A DNA stretch of 64,000 bases, taken from contig CM051004.1 in NCBI GenBank assembly GCA_027704905.1, positions 14,284,436 through 14,348,435 of the forward strand. Direction: 5' to 3'. Under the pieces are notes generated by a model. That model did no database searches and was not told the DNA's origin. It saw only the letters and a program-made list of their open reading frames with translations. The stretch comes from Muraenolepis orangiensis (lineage: Eukaryota > Chordata > Actinopteri > Gadiformes > Muraenolepididae). Numbering within the stretch: position 1 is the stretch's first letter; every line of letters begins with the position of its first letter. The position numbers and the translations under genes are program-made. Shown here in pieces: positions 35,166 through 51,569 of this stretch.

Positions 35166-35313
35166 AGATGAGGGGAGGGGGGAGGGGAGAGCGAGAGGAA
35201 ATAAGCCTATTAACAATTCAACCAGCTTCAAAGGCCCGTGTAGCGCTGCGAGCCACGGTGATTTGGGATCCGAGCGGAGAGCATGTGCACAGCGCATGTG
35301 TGAGTGCAGGCAA

Positions 35314-35498
<185 letters not shown>

Positions 35499-35843
35499 CT
35501 CTTTAGGGTCTGCTGATCAGTGGTCCCAGGTGTATGGATGGACAAAGGGGGGGCCCTAGGGGGATGGGGGGGGGGGGGCAAAGATGCTTAAGAGCAGGAA
35601 TCTGCGTCGACACGCTGCCGTTATGTGTCCGTGTGTTTGGATAGCTTACCAGCCTAGCATATCAGGTGTCGTTACCCGTGGAAGCTTTTAGAAGCGTTTT
35701 TTTTAGAACCTAAAGAGAGAGTGTGTGTGTGTGTGTGCCATGATGCCAGTGGTACAACCCCACCCTCTTCGACCTCCAAACCCGCAGGGCATCAGTCCAT
35801 GAGTTTGTATCCCCACACGCTGCACCTCGCAAAACCCCCCTTG

Positions 35844-36048
<205 letters not shown>

Positions 36049-36354
36049 AAAGCTGGGCATCTTCCCCTCTCTGTGCGTGCGTCGACTGCTGTTCACAGTT
36101 GCCTATGCGTTATCTTTTTTCTGACGATTCACACCTGGAGGGACGAGAGAAAGAGAGAAAGTGATGGCAGGTGAGGGAGAGGGAACATGGACAATTCGTT
36201 CAGAAAGGTTCCTCTACGGCAACGGCGAAAAACACAAGTCACTTTTTTAAAAACTGCTAATTAATTAACCATTACCCCCAAACTATTGCCGCGGCCATAC
36301 AGACACAAGTAGCCTCCAGATGTTTGGTGCCGTGGCTTCGTTTCGGTCAACCGA

Positions 36355-36522
36355 TATCTATCTATCTATATATCGATATCTATCTATCTATCTATCGATA
36401 TCTATCTATCTATCTATAGATATAAATATAGATATAAATATAGATATATATCTATAGATATATATCTATATCTATAGATCTATATCTATAGATCTATATC
36501 TATATCTATAGATATATCTATA

Positions 36523-36560
<38 letters not shown>
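36355..36560. repeat. (TATC)n / (TA)n compound repeat
   Basis: TCTA repeats, then TATAGATATA variants, then pure TA to 36560, in intron 1. Able to form multiple hairpins. Confidence 0.95.
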
Positions 36561-36561
<1 letters not shown>

Positions 36562-36569
36562 CTTCTCAT

Positions 36570-38100
36570 CCGAACAAACGTCCGGGAAATGTTTTACTTC
36601 GAGGAGAACCACACTACTAATCGAGCCTCTAGACGCCGCCTTCACCGGCGACCCACCCACTGAACCCTAAAATTGACCATATCTGAAGTAAAAGAAAAGC
36701 CTTTAGAATAGCTGTGGCCATATGATGAGATGAACGTCAATAAACACCGCATTGGGATGACCTGTTGGGGGGAGGGGGGGCTATGCTAGCCGCGCTGGAG
36801 AGCCACCACAGCTTATCTCAGCGGCGGCCATGCCAGTGCGTCTGGCTGGCTAATTAAGTGAGTGAGTCTGTATCCGCCAGAGACTCTCTGCCTCATTTAA
36901 AAAGGAGGCCCTCGAGGTCATTTTCATTTGATTCACAAACCGGCTCTATCCCCTGCACTGGTGTGACACTGCCCGTGTGTGTGTGTGAGTGAGTGAGTCT
37001 CTCTCTTCATCTCTGTGTTTGTTTCTTCTTTTGATGCATTTGGTGCATCTGTACAGAATTAATGATTTTTTTTATTTCCTTTTTTTCCACATTAGCAAGT
37101 CCATACACACAAGACGGGAACCCCCGGAGCACTTTTGATCAAGGTCAATTGGTTTGGACCGCTTTGAATTTTGGGTCCAAAAGCAGGCTTCAGACGTGGT
37201 TCAACAAGAGGACCGGAACTTCTAAACCAGGACATCTTCACGCAAGTGTGACTCGTACTGGTCGCATAGAATAAGAATGACCGGTGGAACTAGTGCCCAC
37301 TGCCCACTAATGTAAAAAATAAAAAAGCAAAAAACAACAATGTAAAGCTACTCATGTTAGTTCTCCAAATGGAGGTCCAAGTCGAAGAAAGAAAAGAAAA
37401 GAAAAGAAAAGAGGCAGTTTGAGTGTGTTGCCAGGGGAACCAGTTTTATGGCCCTGGCAGAGTCTACACAAGGTCGAGCCATTTCCAAGGCCCTCGAACG
37501 TTTAAAAAAAACAACAAAAAACACAGGGCCTCTTCTCTAGCAGCCGACCACATTTGATTGCTTTTCAATGTGGAAAAAAACCCAAAATATGACCAACCCC
37601 TACGACAACAGGTTCAGACTTTTGTTTCTCTTGTGGCCCCATTTAGGGGCTTCTCCTGTGACTCAAACTCACAGCCATCTGCTCAGACGGTCGGCCCTGG
37701 TTGTCAAACCCTTGAAGAGACGCCTGGTCCGTTGGCTCACTTCGAGCCGTTGGCTTCGACAGCCATAACTACTCCACTTGACTTCTGGAACGAGGGCCCC
37801 TTAAGAAGATTGCGAAGAAGGACTTTTTTGCGTTGACACAAACTGAACCTTCCCGGGAATTTTCGGAGCAGTCTCTAGAAACGACCCGCAGAGGACTACT
37901 ACAATTATATATTTAGGTTGTTTTTTTTGGTGACACGTGCAGTGTTACACTCTTAAGATGGCCTACACCGTTGTCCCAGACAGGAAACGCAGATCAAATG
38001 ACCCCAATATGCAAGGAGGTGGGTGTTGGGAGGGTATACTGTGGTGAACTCTGACTGGGCACTCTTTCATTCTGCCCCCTCCCTTTATCCCCTGTGTGTG
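36570..38100. other. Intron 1 stretch, mostly unique
   Basis: Includes a non-repetitive patch at about 36820-36960 (GGCTAATTAAGTGAGTGAG, CCTCATTTAAAAAGGAGG) that could be a regulatory element. No gene recognised. Confidence 0.4.
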
Positions 38101-38140
38101 TGTGTGTGTGTGTGTGTCCCCCCCCCCCCACACACACACA
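38101..38140. repeat. (GT)n poly-C (CA)n compound
   Basis: GT run, C run and CA run in succession, a small natural palindrome in intron 1. Confidence 0.85.
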
Positions 38141-38212
38141 GAGCAAGGGGCCCCATGTGGAATAGAGGGTGCTGTCGTTCTGAAATAACAAAACCTCTTT
38201 TTGTCCAAACAG

Positions 38213-38347
<135 letters not shown>

Positions 38348-38416
38348 GTACCCCCGGGATGTTTGCTCTCCACCAGACAGGATATAATGATTTCCACATG
38401 TGCAATGCAAAGATGG

Positions 38417-38481
38417 AGAGGACAAGAGAGAGAGGACAAGAGAGAGAGAGAGAGAGAGAGGACAAGAGAGAGAGATAGGGG

Positions 38482-38555
<74 letters not shown>

Positions 38556-38579
38556 AAGAGAGAGGAGAGGACAAGAGAG
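38417..38579. repeat. (GA)n array with GGACAA insertions
   Basis: GA tract interrupted by repeated AGAGGACAAGAGAG units, in intron 1. Confidence 0.97.
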
Positions 38580-38599
38580 TGAATTTGGGTCTTGTGGGA

Positions 38600-41090
38600 C
38601 CAGGAGGGTTTGAAGTACTGGAGGTAAACGGCAAAAAGGGAGAAGAAACGAAGCTGCTGATAGAGGAACAATAACATTAACAGCAACTACAATACAACCT
38701 GCTCTCCAGCAGGACTGCTGGGGCTAGCGGCTAAGCGGCTAAGCGGTATCCAGTGTCGGATAAAAGCAGGAGAAAGACAAATCATTCTTTCACGGTTTCG
38801 AAGCTCCCCGACACACAAGGCACTAAATGTGATGACAGACCTGGAAAAAAAGAAAAAAAAAGTGTAACAACAAACGTGGAACCACGGTCTGTTCGTCCCC
38901 GGTGAAAACAAACACACGCTTACACACACACACGAAAACAAACACACAACACACACACGTGTTTTCTAAAGAGCAGACCATGTGGACGGTGGATTAAGTG
39001 AAACGCAGCGCTCGCCACAACATTTCACGGGATCGGCGATTCCCATTAGTAGTTGATTCACTTTAGATTACTTTTTGGAACAGCAACACATTTGTTATGC
39101 ATTCAAATAAAACAACGATACACGGCAGAGGGGTAAGCATGTGTTTCAGAAAGCAGGGGGGAGAATCGGGGGAATACGCCACGACATTTTCGGAGGGGTT
39201 ATACACTTGCCGTAAAGAGGGCTTGGAGCTGAACTTCACTTGTTTTTTTAATGTATAACATATTTGTGATGTGTAAGGATATTGTGCGACATAGTGTAAC
39301 TTACATGCAAAAGGTTATTGGCACATAATCATACATGGCGTGGCGTCGAGTCTAGATAGCATCCGTTTAGCAGCTGAGGGAACACTTTCCAATGTCCAAC
39401 CAGTGAGACATCAAAGCAGGACGCTGCTTAAAAGTCCACAACTAATAGGAAATGGAACCAGAGGAACGCAACACATGGTGGGTTTGAGTGAGGCAGGCAG
39501 GCAGGCGGACTGGCTATCTCTTAACTTCTCTAAACTATCAAACTGTGTCAAAGGTTTTTAATTGAGGAGTGTAAGGTATGTGGCATGGCGGCAGAAGTGC
39601 TAGCCGCCTGCCACTGCCACCCCCCCCCCCCCCTCCACCTCCAAGGTGCATCATGGGAATCACAACTGCTTGTTAAAGTGGAGTCGGGGTGAAGGCGCCC
39701 CCATGGGCAGATCAAAGCCACATACCTGAGCACTTCCATTACTGCCGATACAAATCTAGGAGAGTAAGACAAAACACCCGAACCTAAAACACCCACTTGG
39801 GCAAATTGGTTAGACTCTGGCGGAATGTGAGATAATTAGAAGATTCTGTGTTTTTTGTTTTAACGCGGGCTTATGCTTATGGTTTACCATTCCCGTCAAA
39901 ACACTCCTGACCAATTGTGTGCCCTGGGCGAGTGATTTTATGCAAGAAGACTGGCGCACCGCTAAAGACTTGCGCACACTGATTGGGCTTCGACGGCTTC
40001 ACTTCAACAATGTTAGTTTAGCTAGATTTACAGTAGCGTTGGGTTTACAGCCTGGACCCCTGGCGAGGTTGTTGTTAACTCATTCACCGCCCTTTCCCTG
40101 GGCTTGACACAAGGTCAGTATCGAAGTAAACTGTGAAAGAGAAGGGATATTCTGAAGCAGAGAACACTCAAGCAGCAGCTATCGACAAGTGCCTCGATAC
40201 ACAAAAACCGGGAATCTTGAATTCTGGTCTCTTTTTCAAAAAGACAGCAGAAAGAACAAACCGACAGCAAACCGACTGTTCCGTGTTCTGAAGGAGGTTG
40301 GAGGTGTCGTTAAGTCAACGAAGGGGAGAAAGACGAGAGACGGAGTGTGTCGGGATGAGCTATTCCGGGTGGTCCTCCTCACACACACGGCCCCTGGGGG
40401 GTTTATGTGACGTCACGTCACGTCTGGCCACAGTCGTGCTTCACGGACCTTTGTTCTGCCGCATGTCCTCCCGAGGACAGAGTCACGTGATACGGAGGAC
40501 AGATCCGATAAGACCCCTTACTTCAGCCAGGCTCAAGCAGGACGGCTAGGAACGTTTTTTGTTTTGTTAACGTCACGAAAACTTGAGGGAAAATGTTGTT
40601 TTGCATCACATGGACTGCCTGAGGCGTTTCGTCTCTCCCAATATGAATCCCAGATGTTGGGCCATCCTGTTTTCACTTGTTTACCATTCATGAGGAATAT
40701 ATATATATTTATATATATATATATATATGCGCACACACCTACACAATACCTTGGTATTGATCTTTGCGGCCTCAGCTTTTACTATCCACAGCTGATGGGA
40801 ATTATCATCAATAATGTATTGACCAAGCAGTCTTGCCAGAAAATTCCAACACCACAACATTTGAGTACCCAACAGTGATAAAACCTTCAACACCAGAAGA
40901 AAAATGGGTGAATTTAGTAAAAATGTAATCAATAATCGTATTAATATAATTGTATCTAATTTCCCATCTGTATTCTTGCATGTAAACATAATGCATACTT
41001 GCGTTCACGGAAAAAAAAAAACGTTTACTTAGTTAACTTACTTTTTTACTTCACGCTTTAGTATTTTAAAGTATTCTTAAGTCACCATGT
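38600..41090. other. Intron 1 stretch, mostly unique
   Basis: Contains a C run near 39620-39634 and an AT tract near 40697-40729. No coding gene recognised; the ORFs present are short and without known domains. Confidence 0.45.
40408..40420. promoter_or_regulatory. Perfect CRE palindrome plus half site
   Basis: TGACGTCA at 40408-40415 is immediately followed by CGTCA, so a full CREB/ATF site overlaps or abuts a half site. Intronic; function is not shown. Confidence 0.35.
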
Positions 41091-41094
41091 GTGT

Positions 41095-41258
41095 TATCGC
41101 ATTGTATAGCATAGTATAGTGTAGTGAGTAGTAATACAGTATAGCATTGCGTAATAAAGTGTAGTATAGTACAGTATTGTTGTAGAAAGCCAGAATGAGG
41201 GAGTGAATGGGGAGTTAAGTATTCCATTGCAAAAATAAAGAATATTGACATGTTCTGC
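41095..41258 (+). mobile_element. Dispersed repeat 3' end (LINE-like tail)
   Basis: ATAGTATAGTGTAGTG-type AT repeats lead to GAGGGAGTGAATGGGGAGTT, AAGTATTCCATTGCAAAAAT and AAAGAAT. The same ending is seen at 47390-47462 and, inverted, at 6668-6722. Confidence 0.45.
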
Positions 41259-41431
41259 AAGAGTGCTCTCTAAAAGGAATACTGCATTGCAGACCAAGAC
41301 AGGAGCAAAAAGGCATGTACAAATGCATACATAACTATAGATCCCCGTGTATGCATAACGTGTGTTCTATTGGCCCGAGCACAGTGTAGTACTGTGGTGA
41401 GAAGGAACAACTAGACCAAGGAACCACATGT

Positions 41432-41445
41432 AGAGAGACAGAGAG

Positions 41446-41494
<49 letters not shown>

Positions 41495-41512
41495 CGAGAG
41501 AGAGAGAGAGCG

Positions 41513-41553
<41 letters not shown>

Positions 41554-41625
41554 AGACACAGACAGAGAGAGACCAGAGAGACACAGAGAGAGAGAGACAC
41601 AGAGAGACACAGAGAGACAGAGAGC
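41432..41625. repeat. (GA)n array with CACA interruptions
   Basis: GA repeats with GC and ACACAGA interruptions, in intron 1. Confidence 0.97.
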
Positions 41626-42495
41626 AAGATGATATTTTCAAGCCAAAAAAAAAAAATGGGTTCAAGGAAGACATGAGACATCACACACACACGAATTACA
41701 GCCTTGAAGGAACAGGTTTACGAGTCTCGGCTCCCACATGTGGCAGGTAACCACAATGCCAAGGTACACACACGCACGCACGCGGGCGCGCGCGCGCGAG
41801 AGCAGTGAGGAGAGATATGGGAAAGGGGGGGGGAGGGCGGAGGGTGGTTTCTTCCCAAACTAACTTCAACTTTTCTGGGCAAAAATATTCAACCAAATAT
41901 TTTATGTCTGAATCTGATTTCCACAGATGTCCATACCAGGGTTGTGCAAATCCAATTAGCGAGATGTGCGGGCATCAAGAAACGCTGGGAGCCTTCAAAA
42001 AGGGGGTGGTGGAGTCGGCCAAATTTCAACACTGACAAAAAAAACAAACCTAAAAGCACACCACAGTGAACGGCCCTTTCTGGGTCTTATGTTTCTCTCG
42101 TTATGGAGGAAGATGAAGGCTGTTTTAATCAGCGAGGTTGTTTTGCGAACATGTCGTCCAAAACATCACCAGAATCCTTGCCAATTCTACGCCAGCCACC
42201 ACGGTGACGCACAAGTGTGTGTGTGTGTGTGCGTGTGTGTGTTCTCTCAGAGTTTGAGTGAGAAAGAAAACAACCACTTAAAATAGGCTGCGAATAAAAG
42301 ACTGATCGGGTGGGGGGGGGGATAATAAAAAATATATCACTCCAGTCTCCAGCCAGACATCTCCAAAGACCTCCGACTGACACGCTAATGATGAGAGAGA
42401 GCGAGAGAGAAATAAAAGTGAGTGAAAGGAAGAAGGAAAGAAAAAGAGAAGACAGAAAATTGAAAAAGAAAGAAAGACGTAGGCAGAGGACAGAG

Positions 42496-42517
42496 AGAGA
42501 GAGAGAGAGAGAAGAGA
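42496..42517. repeat. Short (GA)n
   Basis: About ten GA units in intron 1. Confidence 0.9.
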
Positions 42518-42529
42518 GACGGAAGCAGT

Positions 42530-44614
<2,085 letters not shown>

Positions 44615-44619
44615 TAAAA

Positions 44620-47160
44620 ATAAGTTGTGTGAGGCTTTTGGGCATTATTGAGTTTCATTTAAGGTTTTTATTTATATATTTTTTGGGCCGTGTGTGTATG
44701 GCCCTTATCCTCAAATCGTACGCTACCTTGCTACATCATAATAGGCCACCTCTGCCACACCGAGACAGACGGACACACCTCCTTCCAGCGTCTAATAAAC
44801 CGCGGTGCAGCAGTCTCACACACACAGAGGGGTCAAAGTTTAACCCGGTACCCACCTCATCCTCGTGGTGGTGGTGAGCCGTAGGAAGAGAGCCACAGCC
44901 CCTCGTGGACTTTGGCGTTTAAAGCTACTTTTCAGGTTGATCCGGCCCATTATAACATTCCTATTTTGTGTTTGTTCTTTCTGAGAACAAGGGGCTAATT
45001 TGTTTGTGCGTTGGCCCAAAGTCAGATGAGGGCTCTTAAAATGCACAATTGTACACAGCCACGAACAGTTACCAGGTTTTATATTCCCGCAAACATGCCT
45101 CACCTCTGCCTTTACCCAAGCAGTGAAAGGAATCAATCATTTGTCAATCATTTTGGCTTCTGCCTCCATTTCAACTCGCTACACTCCTACAGTCGAGAGA
45201 CAACGTCGACATTGCTGTCGACATTGGGTTCATTGCTAAATTCCTTGCTCTGGCTACGATTGATCCCAATAAAGTAACAGTATAGCCTCCAGTATATTTG
45301 GAGGAAAATTCCATCCAGTTTTCTGTGAGTGACTTTTTGGATGTGGTGGTTTAGTAGCCTTAATATTTATGACTTGCTGTGGTTGGCCGGAGCTGACCTC
45401 AGTAACCTCCTGACCCCAGGGGGTGTGGGGGGGGGGGAGGGGGTGTGTGCAGCCTTGTGAAGAGGAATCAATTGATCTTCAATCATCAGAGCACCCAGGC
45501 ACACCTCCCTATGGCAACATTACACAGGGCTCTCGTATGCATATAAAAAGGCAAAAACCGATCTGACTCTAAATCCAGAGAGAGAGAGAGAGCGCGAGAG
45601 AGAGAGAGTCACAGCAGGGACTCCAACTCTCTCCTCATTGAGAATGCAAAGCCTCCTTTCTCACGTTGTGCGCGCGCACACACACACACACACTTCGGGT
45701 GTGGGAGAAATAGCCGGCTAACCCATTGTGTGTGAGTGGGGGGCGTGCAGCGTTCTCCTCCTGACTATGCTTAACTATATACTCCCCCACCCCACAAGCT
45801 CCACCCCCTGCACTAACCCCTTTCACCTCCCTTTGGAGGGAGACTTCATTCTGGGGGCTTGTTTCAATGTGGAGGGGTGGAGAGGCCAGCTTAACTAAGA
45901 GGGTGGCCAGAGGGTTCCCTTGTGCTCACTGCCAGGTCAGCTATGTTGCCACCCACTCCTCCCCACCCCCCCCCCCCCCAGCTCACCCGCTCTCTCACCC
46001 CCCCCCCCCCTCCCCCCAACATACCAGAATGGGGCTTAAAAATGAAAGGGAGAGAATGAAAAGGAGAAGGCAGGGGGGAGGAGGAGGGAGAGGGGTGGAG
46101 GAGAAGAGAGAGCGAGGAGGAGGAGGAGAGGGCGGGAGGAGGAGAGAGAGGGAGGGAGGGGTGCCAGGGGTAAATAACGAAAAATGAGGTAGAATGAGTT
46201 GATGAAGTAGAGCCTGCTAATTACTTAGCCAAGGGGGGGGGGAGGCACAGCAAAACAAGATGGACAGATTAGCCGTTCCAGTCCTATTTACACTTCACAC
46301 GGGTGGAAAGAGAGATCGCCATATGACCCCCATGGAGAAGCAAGGGCGCCGTTGTGATCTTATATCAGCATATAGCGGAGTTTCAGAAAAGACCTGGAAC
46401 ATTTGCATTCCGGGAAGACACCAGTGTAGTGAAATTATGTTTAGTCTGAGAGTATGTTTGGTCCATCTTCTTCGCTATCGGTCTCCCCATCTGTGGTGAC
46501 AAGAACCTTGTTGTCCTTTTGTCACGCGTCGGTGGTTTTAGTTCGCTGCGCCTCGGCGCTTACGGTTTTAACAACAAGAACCGTGGGCTTTGTAGTAAAA
46601 AATATTTGTACAATCTTGCGGAATGTCACTTCAGCTGTGTTTGTTTAGATGGGATCCAAAAGCCAAATTCTCTCTCCATTACATCTCAGCCACAGGTAAG
46701 CCACAGACACAGTGAGTTGAACAACTAGTTTGAGTAAAAACCAAAGAGCTGAAATAATAGAACAGGAGCTTCCATTAGAACTTCTGTACTTTGTGCGACC
46801 ATCTTCATCTGAACTATGTGGGCAAGAGGCCTGGCGTACGATTCACCCACTGACTTAAACCACAACAGCTGCTGGAGAAGAACATCAGCCTTCGGCTCCG
46901 AATCGACCACACTGAATTTGGCCAAGTGACCGGGCTACTACAGACTGTGGACTGACCAAAGAATAACAAACCCACATGATTGGACATAATTAAATACAAG
47001 CCGTTTTGCCAGGAGACCAGGGCGTTTGAAATGAGATCAACAGACACACAACACAAGCACCTACACCTACTTTCAATGCAGCCAGGGTATGTTTTATTTT
47101 TATATAAATTTGCCGAATGCATCACTGTGCCTGTGAAAACAAGGGAAAGACAGAAAAACT
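44620..47160. other. Intron 1 stretch, mostly unique
   Basis: Contains a short GA tract (45579-45608), poly-C runs (45966-45979 and 45999-46017) and a GA/GG-rich low-complexity patch (46040-46170). No gene recognised. Confidence 0.45.
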
Positions 47161-47169
47161 GCCAAAAAA

Positions 47170-47465
47170 TGACCACATTCACATTAGATCACTATCACAT
47201 TGTCATCCTTATTAAATTACACTATCTTTTGCTGGACTTTCTGGACTCCCTTCTGGACACAGTTACTGCACTATATTCATGCTGCTGCTGCTGCTGCTGC
47301 ACTACTGGCACTTGCTGTTCATTGTTTAGTATAAGTTTAGTACAAGTATAGTAAATAGTATAGTATATACTGTTAAATTGTAGGAAATTCATACTGCGGG
47401 AGGGAATGGGGAGTAAGCATTCCATGTTGTTGCATATGGCAAATCAAAAATCTTGAATCTTGATT
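47170..47465 (+). mobile_element. LINE-like 3' untranslated region and tail
   Basis: Unique-looking sequence with short phrases typical of fish LINE 3' ends (TTGCTGGACTTTCTGGACTC, CAGTTACTGCAC, a (CTG)6 run at 47281-47299, TATAGTAAATAGTATAGTAT). It ends GCATATGGCAAATCAAAAAT followed by CTTGAATCTTGA. The tail matches 6668-6722 in reverse. The family is not named. Confidence 0.45.
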
Positions 47466-47469
47466 GTTC

Positions 47470-48510
47470 GTTTTATTGGCAACCACAAGAACCCAAGCAG
47501 TTGGGTATTGAATAAGGGTTGCAAAGTGGGAACTGGTTCAATGGTTTGCCCTGGGCAAAAGGTGGCCTGGAGTCCAGCGATAGCACACCAACAGGATAGT
47601 AAGCATCGGGCTCTCTTACTGGAACGGTACTAGTCAAGGATGTGAGCCAGCCCGGGAGGCACACTTACAGAATAACACCAGAAACGCCAGGGTTTTATGT
47701 TCATTATTACTATGACCGCAGCAGTGAGGAACGGAACGGAGAGCTGAAAACAACATTGCATGAGAAAAACAGAGGGGGAAAAAGAACATGGAAAGAAGCA
47801 GTATTTTGAATGAAAAGAGCGACCAAGGGATTTTCAAGGCAAAGCATCCCAGGACTCATAAACCCAGCAGACACACGAGAGATTTAGGGCTCTCGGAGGA
47901 CCGAGGGTGAAGAACAGTTCTGCGATCGCGCCACAGCGGCTAACGCAAAGCACCTGTGGCACAGACAAGCACGCGCAAAACGTAGACAGACCAAAGCGTC
48001 TTGCGTTCCAGTAATCCGGTGGCCAATTTGAAATGGGGACATATAGCTTAAGGCCTTGTCCACACTACACTGGGGGAGTTTTTTTCTTATCCAGGGCTTA
48101 GTTTTTAATAAGCTGGTGCAGGTCAAACCCCCAAACCATCCCACATTTCCCCCCACCCTCCCATCTTATTTACCCTCCAAATCCACGACGGGGTCTTTGT
48201 GGCAGGGTCTGTGTTCGCTCAATGTAGGTCAACTCAGGTACCCTGAAGCAGCGGGTGTGTGGACGGGGTTGAAGAGAACAAAAGGGAAGCCCCCGCCCCC
48301 CCACAACTTCACACAAAGTACAACGCTAGCCTGGTGTATACCAGACACGCACACATGTTAATGTGGAAATATACGAGCAATTCACCTCCAAGCACGGCTA
48401 TTAAAAAAAGGCCTGTCTGCCTCGTAATTTCGTAAAAAGGTACGTCCTTGGTTCTGCTGCGGTGCGCTTGTCAAGAGAAGATAATGGGCAACAGAAACGA
48501 CCGTTAAACT
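47470..48510. other. Intron 1 stretch, unique
   Basis: No repeats of note and no gene recognised. Confidence 0.45.
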
Positions 48511-48514
48511 CGGC

Positions 48515-48805
<291 letters not shown>

Positions 48806-49113
48806 TTCACGCCAGATGTGTTAGTAGTCGGCAGATGAATTACCGCAAAAACAATGGTCACGTTTAGGCCGCAAGGCAGTTACAACCTAGAAAAACCAAA
48901 CCATCTAAAACACAGCCGTCACACCTACCCAATAAGATGAAAACAGATGCAAAACAGGGAGAAAAATAAGAGGGGGAATGAGGAATATAACTGGAAGGTT
49001 TCCCCCCCCCCCCTTGTGTAGGGCCTGGCAGGCTTTTGGCTGGTAATCAGGGATGTTGTGCAGGGGGCTGCAGAGGGACGCTCACAAGCTTTGAAGTTAC
49101 GGAGCTGCTGGGA

Positions 49114-49147
49114 GCACATTACAGGAATTCTAATTCCTGTAATGTGC
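49114..49147. repeat. Perfect 16-bp hairpin
   Basis: GCACATTACAGGAATT (49114-49129) and its exact reverse complement (49132-49147) with a 2-base spacer. Confidence 0.93.
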
Positions 49148-49334
49148 CCCGTAGCGGAACATCATTGTGTACACCATCATACTCGAGGGCGCTGCAAAAA
49201 GCCTAAAAACCTACTCATCTACACCTTTTCTGGTTTGGATTTAACCAATTGATCATTTGCATATGGACAATGCACATGAATTGACACTAATCGTTTCAGC
49301 ACTTAATAGCACAAGGTTGTTGGTGAATTGTTTT

Positions 49335-49337
<3 letters not shown>

Positions 49338-49376
<39 letters not shown>

Positions 49377-49402
49377 TATAAACTAAATATATATATATAT
49401 AT
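49338..49402. repeat. Two (TA)n runs
   Basis: TA repeats at about 49338-49371 and 49387-49405, in intron 1. Confidence 0.95.
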
Positions 49403-49659
49403 ATACTCAAAGAAAAGGGAAAACACAGACAGGCAAGCCTGGCGACGTGCAAGAGTACATTGGTGCGAAATTAGGGAAGGTGAGAGGTGAGGGAATGAAA
49501 AACCCTGTGACAGACATACACAGTACAACAGGACTGACCAAACATGGGTCATCAGAGAGAGAGGGGGGGGGGGGTGGCCCCTCCCCCGAACAAGAGTGCT
49601 GCGCTTGGACCCAACCCAACCCTCAAAATCACTGGCTAATGATGGGGCCAGGGACCGAC

Positions 49660-49905
<246 letters not shown>

Positions 49906-50009
49906 ACCGTGACCGCAGGGCTCTGCCTGCCCCCCTCCCTCCTCCAGTTACAGGCACCACTTCTCAGACCAAAGGGCCGAGGATCAGGGGTTGCTTTAAA
50001 CAAACGGGG

Positions 50010-50260
50010 AGACTTTTACCTGTGTAAATAATTCAAATCAGAGGGCAAAGTAATTGGGGCCACAGCTGGCAGGTATTTTCACAAAGTGATGTATATTAAC
50101 GGCGCACACTCTCAATAGTGCATTCTCGGGTAAAGCAGCAGACACAAGCCATGCCTCCGAGTAGCTCCACGGAGATATGAACCCATGTATGGAATACTCA
50201 ATGTGAAAGGCGTCTGTGATGGAGAGGTAGATATAGATTCATAACTGATGCATTGTTGAA
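50010..50260. promoter_or_regulatory. Candidate conserved non-coding element
   Basis: Complex, non-repetitive sequence with ATAATTCAAATCAGAGGG, CAAAGTAATTGGGGCC and TTTTCACAAAGTGATG, which include homeobox-like and TCF-like strings. Selected on sequence character alone; needs alignment to other fish. Confidence 0.22.
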
Positions 50261-51439
50261 TTCATCCATTCAAGCATGCAATAAACAAGTGTCCAGTAAA
50301 ATATGAATGGGGACACGTTTTCCATTTGTCATGGCAAGTATTTTGGAATTCGTCCCATGCTTTTTCAAAATTGTTATAAAGTGTCCCATTTACCAAAATC
50401 CACAGTGGTTACAGTTATACTTTGACTGCTTTTATGTTAGTTATCGAGAGTCAGGACTGCACAGGTGTGAACATTGAATAATGGATGCAATTAAAGCCAC
50501 GCTGCAAAAACACTTTAAACACACTTAAAAAGGACCCAAAAAAAACCTGGGAGGAGAGTTCCTTATACCTGGAGTAGCGGACCAGGGCGATGTTAGCTGG
50601 TCCAAATTGGTGCCAGCCTCTCGAAACTTGAGGCCAAAACTTTGAAAACATCCTGAAGCCTCTGGGTTCTCTCACAGGGAGAGGAAGAGACTGAGCTAAA
50701 ACACACACACCTGCTCAACACTTCGATGCCCACATCCGAGTGCCAGCACTGGTTTCAACACTGCCGGGACGGCCCACAAGATTGCTTCACGTTGTTTTCC
50801 TGGGCAGGCGCAGATGTTTTCTACTCGTTCTCTAGCATGATCTGGTTCAACAGCAGAAGACGAAGACAGCTGCTGCTTTCAACACTGCAGATCTTAATGA
50901 AGAACATTTTTTCCAATTATTTTCCTAAAGTGTGTACATAAAACAAACTGACGTGTGTCTTATGTGGACGATAAACAACCGATTTAGCGTCAAATACAGC
51001 CAACACAGAGGCCCTTTCTTTTTCCACTACTACTACTACCTCCATTATACTGCTGTACCCCCGACCTCCCCTTCAGCAGATGGTGACCTAGTATGGCTAT
51101 CAATATATTCATGAATTCACCCTTTTCGGCTATGATCCCCTCCACCCTGGTTGAAGACAAGTCACAGAGACTATGGTATCGCCCCTGTCCCAGTGACCGG
51201 ACGGACACCTTTAGAGGGAACGTACTTGACGCTCAATGGGACCCGGGCCATTGAGCTGTACCAGGGGCCACTCCTGGCAACATGTAGGAGGACAACGAGG
51301 GGTGGAGGGTCGTGGGGGGCTTGGCACTTCGTATGCACACCTCTCTGACACAAGTACACCCTTTGTTTGTTGAAGTTTTGAGGCAGGCCCGGCACACACA
51401 AATTCACTTCACCGGAGTACTGCAGACTGCACCGAGGGG

Positions 51440-51567
<128 letters not shown>

Positions 51568-51569
51568 GA

